DNA of 64,000 nt from Cricetomys ansorgei (GCA_026225945.1 JAMJFZ010000069.1:62001-126000), one strand, 5' to 3'; positions 47,941 to 59,520 are shown, counted from the first letter of the stretch. Made by a program: numbers and translations. The notes: generated by a model not told the origin, from the letters alone.

Positions 47941-49210
47941 CCACACAGGGAAACTTCATCAGGCTCACAGTTTCAATCCTGGAATCCCAAATTTTCATTA
48001 TTTTGAAGGGGCCTTAAGCACCTCAGGTGCAAAGACTTGCTCGAAGTTGCAAAATCATTATTTGGGGGTTGGAGGAATGAGGAATTTCTCTTCTATTGGC
48101 CAAAATGTCAGAAGAATAACTCTTGTCTGGAGGTTGGCATGTTTCTTTTTACTACACTTTGTCTTTATCTTATTGAAAGTGAAAAAGTTAGCAGACTCAA
48201 AGTAGGTATAGGGAAACAGCACAACAGAGAGAGAGAACTGAGATTATTTACTTGCTGGCTCTCACCCATGACCGGCAACCAGAACTTGGGATCTTGCTGG
48301 GTTCTGATTGCTCTTTCACAGGCAAAGAGAATCCTCTGAGACTTCAGGGCATTTTACACTCTAAGGATCTGTGAAAAGCATCTGGTTTTGACAAATGCAC
48401 TTAGCACAGGCTTCTGCTTCATCTAAGTGGCCAGCTTTGCTCATTCCATGGCTCAGGGAATCTGCTGTGAATTGGTCCGTTTTGGGCATTGTGCACAGGG
48501 CAGGGTCTTAATGAACTGATTTCTTTAAATTCCATGTGGTGGGTCCTTGACAGAAGCAAGGCCACTTCATTCTGGTGGCTTCCACCTCCTCTGACAAAGC
48601 AGGAGAAATGGCTGTGGACTGGGGTAAGGGAGGGGGAGGTCTGCTTTTAACAGGGATGGCAGCTGTAGGCAGGTTGTGTTCTGCTTGTCATGTTTTCCCC
48701 TCTTAATTCTCAAAGGAGCCTTAGGAGGACCTTCTGACAAGTGTCTCCATTTGAATAAGAGAATAAAGGCTTAAGGTGGTGGGGTACTGAGGGTTGGACC
48801 CAATAGACTGACCTGAAAACCAGTTAATTTGTATGTTTTCATGTCTCTGTGTGTGCCCATGCAAAATCGCTTATGTGTGCATGTGTGAATGTAGGCCATA
48901 GATCAAGCTCAAGTATTGTTCCTAAGGTCACCAACTACCTTGCTTTTGGAGACAGAGACTCTCACTGGCCTGGAGCTTGCTAATACAGCTAGGCTGGCTG
49001 GACAGAGCCAGGGATCCACCTGCCTCTCTTTCCCCAACTCTAGGATTGTGAACATGTGTGTGCTTTGTGTATGTGGGTTCTGAGGGTTGAACATAGGTCA
49101 TCATGCTTGCATGGTAAGCATTTCATGGGCTGAGCCCTCTCCCAGACAAAAAGGCTGTACTTTTAGCAGGCACACTTTCTATCTGTCTCATTTCATATCA
49201 AGAGAGCACA
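47941..49210. repeat. T block of unit U5 (3' flank of the sPLA2 gene)
   Basis: Parallel to 12280-13200, 27060-28290 and 37995-39000. It contains an antisense B4-type SINE at about 48925-49145. No separate gene. Confidence 0.55.
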
Positions 49211-49233
49211 CGCGTTTGTTGATGCATTCTTTT

Positions 49234-49239
49234 TTTATT
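49234..49239 (-). terminator. Poly(A) signal AATAAA of the U5 sPLA2 gene
   Basis: AATAAA on the minus strand, about 215 bases after the stop codon at 49456. It gives a short 3' untranslated region. Confidence 0.65.
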
Positions 49240-49455
49240 TGTACTTCAAGGCAGGAAGTTTGATGGGAAGGGGAAGGTGGAGGAGGGGAACTCTGTTTGA
49301 TCAGAGTAATGGAGTGGTGGGGTGGGAAAGATCAGTCTGACCCACCAGGCTCTGAGTGAAGACAGATGGGCTCCCACCTTGCCTCTAGAGTGTTTTTTTT
49401 TCTTTTTTCTTTTTTGGGAACTGGTTTGGGCTGGGGAGAGGTGATACAGGAGACT

Positions 49456-51693
49456 TCAGCACCCAGGTGATGGCCCAGTGCAAAGACGTTCAGGATATCC
49501 GAAATATGTTTTATTGTAGGTATTCACGTTCTGGGCAAAGCAATCAGCTGCGGCTTTATCACACTGGCACAGCTCTGTTGCACAGGGCCTCTGCTTAGCT
49601 GAAATGAGGTGACAGTAGACACTTAGCTGATGGCTGTCCATACCCAGTGCCTGCCTCTGCTGAAACAATCACTAAGGCTGGCTGGTGGGGGTGGAGCCCC
49701 ATTTGACAGGGACACAGCAGCTAAGCATGGCACTCACACAGAGGTTGGCCAAGCTTTCTAGCCACCCTCTTCCAGGTTGTTCTCATGTAGCTTAGGCTGG
49801 CTTTGAACTCTCCCTGTAGCTAAGATGACCATGAACTGCTCATCCTTCTGGCTCTACATTCTGAGCTCTAGGAATCCAGGCATGCTAAATCATGCTGGAT
49901 TTACACAGTGCTGGGGATGGAACCCAGGCCCTCATGTTTGCTAGGCTATCCCTCTCACACCTGAGCTGCATCTCTGACCCCACCTTCTTGATAACAGACC
50001 TGCTTGTGTAAAGAGCCCCCCGCCTCAGAGGCCTCAAGATGGATGGAATTGGTGAAAGCCAGTGTGGTCACCCTTTCTCCTTGGCCGGGACCAGTCTTAA
50101 GGTAGAATGCAGATTATTCTCACTGAAGTGCTACAAGAGGAACAGGGGCTTCTGGGAAGTGTTCATTTCCCTTCTCCAAAGAGTTTTAGAGGGGAGAAGC
50201 CACCTGTCAGTCAGAGGCCAGGGCTCCAGGAGCTGTAGTGTGTCTTTCAGTATAAGCACAGGTGTTGGCAGCATGCTGGAGCCCATAGTAGGGTGGATCC
50301 TGTGCCTGGGAGTTGCCCAGACATGGCCCCACACTTCTCTAGAATCCTCAGGAGATGAGATCTTTCCAACCTGACTGTGAATGTTTTACAGCAGGTGTTA
50401 CTCTCCTGCAGGCAGCATGGCTCACTGGCTCCCTTGTCCCCTGCTCCATCCACTCCAGGGTGAGTCCTCTTTTTCTATAAGAGGTAATGGGTCCCTGTGA
50501 CTGTCACTCACACAAAACTCAAGACAGTAGCCAGGAGGACCTGGCTTGACCTTGCCCCTTCCTGCTCAGTCTCATCCTCACACTGGGCAGCCCACAGTGA
50601 CCAATGATTCTTTTTGGCCCTTAGGCCACACTGTGCCCTGTTTGGGGGATGGCCTATACTTCTTTTCCCACCATGTGCTTCACTAATTCTCTGAGACTTT
50701 TAGGATTCAGCTTAGATGCCCCTGCTTGCAGAATCTGCCTCCTGACTCAGGCTGTGTAAAGGCCTTTTCTGCTTCCCCATTAGAGTCTTCACCACCCTTT
50801 CAGGTTTTCTGCTCAACTGTGAGTTTCCTAAACAGGGAGGAATTCCTCTTCTGCACCAGCAAGATGCCCAGAATGTGAGTGGTCAACAAAGACAGGAGGG
50901 ACACATGCTGACATGTTAGGGTCTTTCTTACCAGGGCAGATGATTTCGCCTCCTTCATAGATGAATTTGTAAAGCATAAATTTAGTCGAACATCTACGTT
51001 TCTCCAGAGGTTCTAGGCAACATTTGTGGGCCAAGCAGCACCTGTTTGGGAGACACATCCTGTAGAGGCTGCCTTCTCATAATTCTAGGTCACTGGTGCC
51101 CATCATTTCCTTTTCCTTTGATCCTGAACAGAGACTCAAGGACTTGGAGTGGTCCAGAGCAGAGTTCCCAATGTGCTTGCTACTTTACAAGTAGCAGTAG
51201 CAGTGTCCACTGGGACACTGAGGTAATGGGTACCAGCTCTGTTCTAGTACAGTCCAAGTCCGAGTGAGCAGAGGGTAGGGAGAGTTGAGGTGACCTCACC
51301 GATCTGTCCCATCCTTGGGGGGTCCACTGGGCAGCAGCTGACATTGGCAACCATAGTAGAAATAGAGAAGCGGGATATTTCCTGTTTTAAGCGTGATCAT
51401 GTCTGCGAATTGCAGAAGACTCCCCTGGACCTGTATTGGGCCTCAAAGGAAATGGAGAAAAGGCAGTTGAAGGGCCCTGAACCCTGTGCCCCTCCTCAGC
51501 ATAGCATCTGTCTGCTACTTCATCCCCCCACAAATGGCTTCCTTCCTCCTACTTAGAGGGTGGTAGGGCAATGAGAAGGAAAGCTTTGGGAAGGGGTGCC
51601 TCCCTCCTCAGGTTAAACCACATCACACTGAGTTCAGAGTCAGTACTTACCAAAGGCCAGGATCACAACTGCCAGCAACAGGAGGACCTTCAT
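49456..51693 (-). CDS. Pla2g2a-like: Secreted phospholipase A2, group IIA-like, Lys49 form (intact, 145 aa)
   Basis: Coding exons are 51693-51651, 51441-51300, 51041-50932 and 49598-49456, all with GT-AG junctions and matching phases. The product has a 15-residue signal peptide (MKVLLLLAVVILAFG) and a 130-residue mature chain with 14 cysteines, the group II pattern, including the C-terminal Cys. His48 (CCLAHKCC) and Asp99 (CQCDKAAADC) are kept. Asp49, the calcium ligand, is Lys, Tyr52 is Leu, and the calcium loop reads YGCQCQLLPSG, so Gly30, Gly32 and Gly33 are Gln, Leu and Pro. From family knowledge, calcium-dependent hydrolysis should be lost. One N-glycosylation sequon (NKT) lies near mature residue 112. 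Net charge is only mildly positive (about +3) and the C-terminal loop is not basic. It should be secreted; possible roles are membrane or receptor (PLA2R1) binding or competition with active sPLA2s. Its sister gene in U4 is broken. Orthology to Pla2g2a is likely but unproved. Confidence 0.9.
49745..49985 (-). repeat. B4/B1-type SINE in intron 3 of the U5 gene
   Basis: Same antisense SINE as at 39540-39780, including CTGGGGATGGAACCCAGGCCC and a GAGCTGCATCTCTGACCCC end; shared ancestral insertion. Confidence 0.65.
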
Positions 51694-52269
51694 GCTGTGT
51701 GCTCTGTGAGGGTTGAATGCAGATGGACCTGCCTAGGCATCCCCTCCAGGGTGTCTCAGCCTCAGGCCCAGACCCTGCTTTCCTGTCTAGTTAGCAACCC
51801 TGGAGCACAGCTGTGCTTTTGCATGAAGCTAGCCATAGTGGCTTCTGACAGTGCATCATGAATGTCATCTCTTGTCCCTTCCTGGATCTGTGGAATGCTT
51901 TCACATAAGGGAATGATGTGGTAATGTTCCCACCTTTGCACCCTTTTCATTGCTCCTGGGAGACTGGATTCATTCCGCACAGTTTTCAGTCTCGCAAGGT
52001 CAGAGGCAATGCCTCCCTTGACTGGATACCCCACCTGCACCCTCATGTTAGATTCAATACTTGGGAATTCCACCCTTGGAGTCTGATCATCACGTTCTCC
52101 TCCCCAACTAAAACCATGCCTTCTCTGTACAAGCCTATGTAATCTCATACAGAGTACACGCATACACACATGCTCTCCAATTCTCCCTCAGCACCCTCAC
52201 AAATTCATACAACATAGTTGCCTTCAAATACTGTTTTGTACATTTTTTCCTGATGGAGCTCACAGCAGG

Positions 52270-52335
52270 AGCATGTGCACATACGCGCACACATGCACAC
52301 ACATGCATACACACATGCATACACACATGCTTACG
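52270..52335 (+). repeat. CA-rich microsatellite (ACACATGCAT iterations)
   Basis: Alternating purine-pyrimidine run just inside intron 1 of the U5 sPLA2 gene; parallel to 42060-42170. Confidence 0.75.
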
Positions 52336-52383
52336 TGTACAGCCCCTCAAAGGCAGCCAAGAGCAGGCTTTCTGGGCATTTAC

Positions 52384-52422
52384 CTTGCTGATGATACCAA
52401 TGTTTCTTCTTCAAGGGCTTGT
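52384..52422 (-). other. Probable non-coding exon 1 of the U5 sPLA2 gene
   Basis: Starting about 30 bases past the TATA element, the minus strand runs to a good splice donor, ATCAGCAAG followed by GTAAATG (GT at 52382-52383). The next exon would hold the rest of the 5' untranslated region and the ATG at 51693; Pla2g2a genes have such a non-coding first exon. The transcription start is estimated. Confidence 0.5.
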
Positions 52423-52449
52423 GGTGCTTTTTCCTGAACTCCAACTGCC

Positions 52450-52522
52450 CTTAAATAGCCATTCCTTCACCAGGATTGGAGGTTGGTGGAGCACAGGGGT
52501 AGGTAGGTGGGTGTGGCCAATT
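52450..52522 (-). promoter_or_regulatory. Core promoter of the U5 sPLA2 gene (CCAAT and TATA-like)
   Basis: On the minus strand an inverted CCAAT box (52517-52521), next to a CCACACCC motif, lies about 65 bases upstream of a TATTTAAG TATA-like element (52450-52457). This spacing is classical. The U4 copy keeps only the TATA-like element and the U1 relic keeps neither intact. Confidence 0.5.
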
Positions 52523-52559
52523 AGTGGACTCACCCATGGGCATGCTCAGCACCCAGGTT

Positions 52560-53149
52560 GATCCCCCCTTTCTCCCTTCTCCTTCATCAGCTGGCAGGAC
52601 AGCACTGAGGGCTGAGAAATCCTCGACAACATAGGTTATCACCATAGTAAATTTCAGCTGATTTTAAACCTGCTCTCAGCTGTGGAGAAACAGGGCTCAG
52701 CTGCTGACTGGGGAATTTCCATAATCCAATCTGTGTGTGACCACCTGTCATCCTCTAGTGGCTTCTTCCAAGGGAGGGCAAGGACTGCGTGTAGAGGTGG
52801 GGATGAGAGTGTTTGCCAGGAATATTCCTTCCCTCTGGTAATTTGTGACATTTGCCAACAGGAAAGAGAATGTTGGTTCAGTAAGTTTCACTCATTTCAC
52901 TCATCAGACGTTTGTTCTTACAGAAGGTGCATGCTAAACTTCTGTTATGTTCCAAGGCTGCAGAAACTTCTTGGGCCTGATGAGACCAATACAGGAGGCC
53001 TGTGCACCCACCCTCACCACCTGTCATAGCCCAATCTAAGCCAGGAGCAACTGAAAGCAGTGGACTCTCTAACCCCCAACAGATTCCATATGCCTCTTTT
53101 CCTCTTCACTCCTCTCTTCTCTCACTCCATATGATTTAATCCTCTGTGT
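52560..53149. other. P block of U5, upstream DNA of the sPLA2 gene
   Basis: Parallel to 42400-43000 in U4 and 890-1490 in U1. No exon or named repeat is recognised; any distal regulatory sites of the gene would lie here. Confidence 0.4.
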
Positions 53150-53452
53150 GTCCATGTGTCTGGGGTGCTCCTGTGTGTGCAGGTACATATATGTGCAGGT
53201 ATATATGCATATGTGTGCGCATGCATGATGAGGGTAGAGGCAACTTTGGGCATTGTTCTTCAAGAGCTGCTAGCTTTGGGTTTTGGCTTATGATTGGCCT
53301 GGACTGCAGGGAGTAAGATAAGTTGACTGCACAGTGGATCCCAAAGATCTGACCATCTTCAGCTCCCCAGGATTGGGATTTCAAATGTGAGCTCTCACAC
53401 AGGGCTTTTTCACATGTGTCCTTGGGACTGCAAGACAAGTGCTTTACTGACT
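53150..53452 (-). repeat. B4-type SINE, interrupted by X
   Basis: Antisense B4-type SINE (CTGTGTGTGCAGGTACATATATG lead, CCCCAGGATTGGGATTTC) broken at CTGACT (53447-53452). Its last bases resume at 54338. Confidence 0.6.
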
Positions 53453-54337
53453 TCTTGAGATCCGATGATACCCAAGCAACGGACATGCCAGTTTGACAAG
53501 GTTTTCCGGCCCCTTGCTAGTTTGGAATTCCTTAACTGCTTTGCCCCTTTCTCATATTTACTGTATGTTGATAAAAAGCCTCTCACCAAAAATATTGTCT
53601 ATTTGGACTAATAGTTACAAGTCAAGTCAATTCCTGGACTGGCTGGGAGAGGGACACTGCCATATCAGCTCTAAATAATTGTAAGCTAACCTTCAAGTCT
53701 TAGCATGTGAGAACTATTCATGCTTTCTGTAGACATATCATAAAAACTTATTCTCTGTTACCATGGGCTTCCCATGGAAACAGAACCATAGTTGAGATCA
53801 GAAACAAAGAGTGTAGACAGTAGGACAGCAAGCTTGAAAAAACAAAAAGATAATTCACTCCTGAATGCCTGCCTCCTTTAACAGTAAGTATGCCGACCCA
53901 ATGTCAGCTATTCATTAATGAAATATTGTGTTAAGATGTTACTCACTAAAATTAACCATGAAGATCAGAGGCCTGCAGCTGACAGGGGGTGAACATGTAT
54001 GCTTGACATCTTCAGAAAATCAGCTGAAGTTTTTGATCTTTAGCTAGAGCAAAATCTTTGTCTGGAGGGGAGTCTTGTGCAAATGTTATTTTGCTTTCTC
54101 TACTTGTTAATTTTTTCAAAGTTCTAATTTCTTCAATTTTAACTATTAAAAGAAATGCACTATCATACATAAGCTGTGCTCTATTCGTGTCTTAAAAGTG
54201 CTAAAAGCATAACATATTGGGTCCCATAGAAGAAGGAACTACTGCATTCATTTTTCTTAATTTTCCTTCAACGGTCCATTTTCTTCTGTGGAGAGTTCAT
54301 GGAACTATTGGGGGTGAAAACCAGTCAGTAACCTACA
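53453..54337. mobile_element. X insertion (LTR-like, 885 bp), U5 copy
   Basis: Bounded by perfect 6-bp duplications CTGACT (53447-53452 and 54338-54343) inside a SINE that is intact in U4. Related to the U1 copy 1796-2619 and, more distantly, to Y at 55465-56540. Family not determined. Confidence 0.65.
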
Positions 54338-54343
54338 CTGACT

Positions 54344-54785
54344 GAGCCATCTTACCAGTCATATGAATTTTAAGAATCCAGCAGGTGTCCTCAATTTCCT
54401 CACCAGAATGCTGCCTCCACTGTATCCCTAGTCCTTCCTTGTTAGACAGTGGGCCTACTAAGGCTTCCTGGGTCCAAGACAGCTGTGTTCTCCAGTCTTC
54501 AGGGACACAGTGACTGTAGTTGCTATAGTAAACATCTTTTTGCACTGCTCTCTAACCTGTCCTGACACCATTCCTTCTGACATTGTTGCAGTAGAGGCTG
54601 TGGGGTGCCCATCTCTTCCTCACTCTTTCCAGCCTATGGCAGATGAGTACCATAGACATGCCTCAGAAATGAGCATCCTTTCAGAGGGTCAGTTGAAAGG
54701 GTCACTTCCAGGCTGAGACAAATGCAAATCAGATACAATGTGTGCCCTTTCCCCGCTCCTACTGGAAGATCATGAAGACTGTGGG
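54344..54785. repeat. Truncated R block of unit U5
   Basis: Follows U1 and U4 R blocks up to about 54780 (GGAAGATCATGAAG) and then switches to the S block (counterpart of about 6340), so most of R is deleted in U5. Confidence 0.5.
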
Positions 54786-57360
54786 CAAGGGTGGAGGAGA
54801 CTTTCTTTTCTCACCTTATGCAACTGGTCTCAAATTCAGTCTCTGCTGCAGCCTCCTGAGTGATGGAATTACAGGTTCAAGCTATACACATAGCTAGGAA
54901 ACTTTTTAGACTGTGCTTTCCTTCTGTTTGCTACCTGATTCTGAGATGATCAAGCTATGGAGGTGTGACAATGTCACCAGAGTAACCAAAAACAGAAGCT
55001 CAACCACTGGCAACTCTAATGAGCCAGGCATCTGACCTCAACAGGCTGATTAATCTGAACCATCAGTGAGAAGCAGAGAAAGGTGTAATCAATGTAGGCA
55101 CGGAGGAACAAAGAGGTCCATGGAACCCCTAATCCATCTCTAGGGTCTTAACATGAAGAGAGCAAAAAGTCCTCTTAACCAAGCAGCCCTGGTCCAGGTG
55201 TATCCTTTGCCTCACTGAACCATCATCACCTATGTTCTAATCACTGGGGCAAGGTGGTCTAGAGCGTTGACAGAACTGTGTGAGGCAGATCCTTCCTCTG
55301 GCTGGTACCAGGCGTTAGCTTTTTCCTTCTCTCAGTATGTGATTCCGGGAGAAATTTCATCGTTGAAGGCTGTTGACGACCATAATATCCTGGCGACAGA
55401 TGCTGACTCTTTGGACAAGGTTCCAGGTCCCTGTTAGCCAGAGGAGTGTGGCTTCCTGGCTAATTTGCCCCTTTCCTTACTGTTTAACTGCAAAAAGTCC
55501 CTCATTAATATAATGCCTTCTTGGCCTATTAGTATAAAATCCAAATTAGTCCCTGGACTGGCTCTTTGGGAGCCAGCTGATTTGGCTGATTGGGAAAGAG
55601 ACACTGCCATTCCAGCTCAAAGTAATTGTAATAACCTTACAGACCTTCAAGGCCTTGGGTGTCTGAGATCCTCTCATGTATACTGCAAGTACATCATAAA
55701 AACTATTACTACAGTAAATGCTAGTCTTCCCAGGAAGAGATAAAGCCTTTAAGATAGGAGCTAAAAGAGCCTAGATAGAGAGTTAGCCCACCTGGAAGAA
55801 GAAATAGATAGTTCACCCTTAAGAGTGTTTCTCCCTCTGCTAATAAAGAATATAGCAAGCCAGCACTGACCTATAAGTAAACATTCCCAGTATTTAAAAA
55901 GAAGCTTAGCCTTCTAAGCCAACAACAGTCAGTAGATAGAACCAGAAATTTATAGCTGTATCCCAGGAAAATAAATATGTACCAGAGAATTAAAAGAAAA
56001 CACTCATAAAAACCATTCTCTGCTACCTACATGGCCCTTTGCCCTGTCTGTTAGAGGAAAATAGAAACATAATACACTCAGCAATGTCATCCAGCCATTC
56101 ATTAATTAGTCATTGTGACAAATGCTCTCTGATAGTAAATAAAATAACCTTGAAATCTGCAGTTGCAGGATGAAGGGCATTCCTGCACTGGTTCTTTTTG
56201 ACAAACGCTTGACACCTGCATACCATTAGGTAAAAAATCTTGCAGATTGCTATTTAAGACACAGAAAAAGTATTTGTCTCTCAGATCCTCTGTATGATCC
56301 CTTAGTGTGCACACTGATAGTCTATTCTTTTTATTAAAAAGAAGCCCTACTGCGTGTCATTTTCTCAAAATGTGTGTTCTGTATGTGTCATTTTAAAGCA
56401 TGATCGTGTGTGTGCAATTTTAGGTCACAGAAAAGAATGAACTACTGCATTCATTTGTCATGTTTCCTCAATGTTCATTGTCCTTCCTGAGCCTTGTGGA
56501 ACCCTGCTGAGGACAAGGGCTGAGTCACTCCTGCAGAACGGTGTGGCACAAGTGTATCTCTAGGAAATCTTCATTTTTGTGACAGTGAGGGTTGTCCCGA
56601 ATCACTGGTTGGGGAGAAACATTGGAAAAGCACTGCAGGCCATCTCCAGCCCTTGGAGACCATTCCATCTTCTTCTCATATCCTTATCCTAGGCATGGCA
56701 GGTCACACTTAAGGATAAGGATCTCAGCGAGTGCTGCCTCTTCAGGTGCATGGTGTCAAGGTACTGAGCAGAGTAGCTGCCTATGGTGGCAACAAATAGG
56801 ATGATGAAATGGAGGGTTTTTCACCTGTGTCTCCCCTGAATTCATCCTGAGGCACCTGGAGTGACAGTCACCAGGAAATAGGACATCTACAGGGCAACAG
56901 AATACATCTGACTCAGGCCTGTATGCATGTAAATGTTAATTATGAAAAATGTAATTACTGACACAAGCCTACTTGCTGGGCAGGAGGGAGCAGGCATGTA
57001 TTCCCCCTGTAATGGAGCACAACAGTTGAGCTTCTTGCTCAGTCTCACAGTTCAAGGTAAGCTGGTTGTGCTGGGAGAGTCAAGGCAGTAGGAGACGAGG
57101 CAGCTGGTCACGTTGTATCCACAGTCAAAAGGAGAGAAGAAAGAGTGCCACTCCTTGGTATTCAGGTCACTTTCTCCATTGTATACACTTGAGGACCCCT
57201 AGTCCTGAGAATGGTACCAACCACAGTGAAGATGGGTCTTCGTGGCAATTATCAGAATCAGGATAATCTATCTACACAGGCATGCCCAGAGGCCATCTGC
57301 CAGGGTAGGTTCTGTCCAGTTGACACACTGAGGATGATTTTTTTGTTTTGTTTGGTTTTT
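54786..57360. repeat. S block of unit U5, including a Y repeat
   Basis: Parallel to 6350-8415 in U1, with the Y repeat at about 55465-56540 (U1 7000-7620). U5 holds about 450 bases within Y that U1 lacks (about 55990-56440). No gene supported. Confidence 0.5.
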
Positions 57361-57361
57361 G

Positions 57362-57515
57362 TTTTGTTTGGTTTTTCAAGACAGGGTTTCTCTGTGTAGC
57401 CCTAGCTGTCGTGGAACCCTCTCTGTAGACCAGGATGCCCTTGAACTCAGAGATCTGCCTGCCTCTGCATCCCAAGTGCTGGCATTCAAGATGTGGGCCG
57501 CCATGCCTGGCTGAC
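57362..57515 (-). repeat. B1 SINE, antisense
   Basis: CAAGACAGGGTTTCTCTGTG, CTCTGTAGACCAGGATGCCC and GCCTCTGCATCCCAAGTGCT; the same insertion as 8418-8575. Confidence 0.85.
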
Positions 57516-57784
57516 TTACTTATTTGTTAACTGCTATACCTAGGCTACTTCTAAAAATGGAGACAGCAGACAAGCGGTGCCATTCACAGTTATTTCCTGT
57601 CAAGGGAAGACACTGAAGGTAAATTGCTGGGCTTTAAACACGGGAAGCAACAGATGCTGTGTTCATTTCAACTTATGATATTAAGTCTCTAACTTAAATA
57701 CAAGATGTCTGCTAGCAAATCCATGCAAAAAATGTATGCCTACAATTGCTAAAGCTGCTGTGCTTTCATTTTTACCAAACTATG

Positions 57785-57989
57785 TTAAAGGCATCATATT
57801 TATCAATAATATGGCATAGTCATGTGAATTATAAAACATTTGTGTTAATTATTATAACCCAAACATTCTCAATTTAATTGAATGATTACATATCTATAAA
57901 TTAATTATAAAATTCTAATTTCACTGTGTAGGCTCTACATGTAACATGTGCATGTGTGGGGTGCCTCTAATAATGTATACAGAGAGATC
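57785..57989. other. S-block continuation and empty site for the class I ERV
   Basis: AAAGGCATCATATTTATC runs uninterrupted where U1 carries the 2.2-kb ERV at 8858-11096. The sequence then parallels 11100-11290. Confidence 0.55.
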
Positions 57990-58340
57990 TTGTATCCGTG
58001 GTGGGAAATGACATTGTGTGCAAGCTTGAGGACCTGGGTTCAGATCCCCAGCACCCATGTAGATGCTGAGTTCCCTGGTACATACCTCTAATGCCCCAGT
58101 ATACATCCCTAATGCCCCGCTACACATCTCTAGTGCCCTGGTACACACCTCTAATGCACAGCATTTTATAGTTCTGGAGGCAGAGGGAGAAAGGAGAATA
58201 CTGGGGGAATTCCAGCTAGTCTAGCTGAAACAGTGGGTTTTAGCCTCAGTGAAAGACCTCATCTAAAAAAATAAGGTGGAGAATGACTGAGAACATCAGC
58301 CTCTGGCTTCTTCACATACACACCTGGGTGAGCACACATG
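57990..58340 (+). repeat. B4-type SINE with about four 21-bp repeats
   Basis: Third copy of the SINE seen at 11290 and 25930, with the 21-bp motif repeated about four times at 58070-58158. Confidence 0.6.
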
Positions 58341-58915
58341 TGCTCATGTACATGTACACCCTTATGAGTACATGCACAAAATGTTGTATTTCTTTCTATC
58401 AGTGGTTTTCTGAAGTTTGAGGACCAAAGCTGTTCCATAACATCATGGTGCTAAAGGAGCCTCTCCTTTCCTGGAGCATGCTCAGTCTTCAATGAGTTTG
58501 GGGATGAACTCTCAGATGTTTCCACGTTAGCTAACACTAGAGAGGAGGCACACTGTGGAAGAATCCTGAATGTAGTAATAGTGACATTGTCCTTTAAAAC
58601 CGTTTGTTATTACTGAGCGTGGAGATGATGTGTGTGAGTGTGGACCCACGGGAGAGTACATGAGTACGCGTGCACACATGTGGTCAGGTACAGTTTTCAG
58701 GAGTTGCTTCTCCTCTTGCTCTGTGGGGCTTCAAGGGATGAAATTGGGTTGACAGACTTGTTTAATAACTATTTTTACCCACTAGTCAGTCCTGCTGGCC
58801 TGCCCTCAGCCTGCCCTCTCTGTCTGTTCTAATGGTTGACTTGACTCATCAATTAAGGTAGGAAGCATGTTTTGTGAATGAATTTTGAAAGGTCGTTGGA
58901 AGTTTTGTGTGGGTG

Positions 58916-59505
58916 TGTGTCAAGACCGGCTTGACAAGTCAAAGTACCTGAATGGGGGGTGGGACTGAAGGGGAAAAGAGACGAGAAGGGAAGGGAATAG
59001 AGCAGGCACACACAGCATCATTGAGCTCAGGTGGAATGGAGCTGAAATTTTATTTTCTCTCCAATCTTATATCCCTTTCATCAGGGGGCTACGTGCAGCT
59101 ACAGGGGATACGAAAAAGGTGTTAATTACAGGACACATAGGTGAAAACATCCTGAAGTCAAGATAAGTAACAGAACAAAACGTCTTCCCTGCTGGGCAGG
59201 ATGTTTACCCAGGGGGGATAACCTCTCTCTGGTGGAGTTAGATGTTTGCCCAGTGAAATAGCTTTTCTGGGCAAAGTTAGAGGCTTGCCTAGGACAGTAG
59301 CTTCTCTGGATGAAGTTACCTGTTTAGCCAGAGAAGGAACATTCCTTCAGAGGACTTTGGCTTCCCTGAAACAAGCCGCTCTTGGGCAGCTATTAATTTT
59401 TCATGACTCGGTTATGCTCAAAAGATCTCCCTATAAAGGAACTAGACAATATTAGCCAGAGGCTCACAGCAGAGTTTTGGCCCAGAGTCTGAAGGGCTCA
59501 CCACA
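58916..59505 (-). repeat. 3' LTR of an env-bearing betaretrovirus-like ERV, about 590 bp
   Basis: On the minus strand it starts TGTGGTGAGCCC and ends CTTGACACA. A purine tract lies immediately outside (59506-59520). It interrupts the unit sequence GTGGGTG...ACACACGAAACTG that is continuous at 12170 and 26970. The 5' LTR must be beyond the right edge. Confidence 0.7.
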
Positions 59506-59520
59506 GTTCCCCCTTCTCTA
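59506..59520 (-). other. Polypurine tract of the env-bearing ERV
   Basis: Minus strand TAGAGAAGGGGGAAC directly before the LTR's TG, the expected second-strand primer position. Confidence 0.6.

Noticed and set aside
49456..51693. Calling the U5 sPLA2 a pseudogene because catalytic residues are replaced
   Set aside because: The reading frame, signal peptide, all cysteines, splice sites, promoter and poly(A) signal are intact; loss of catalysis alone does not make a pseudogene, as the snake Lys49 homologues show.
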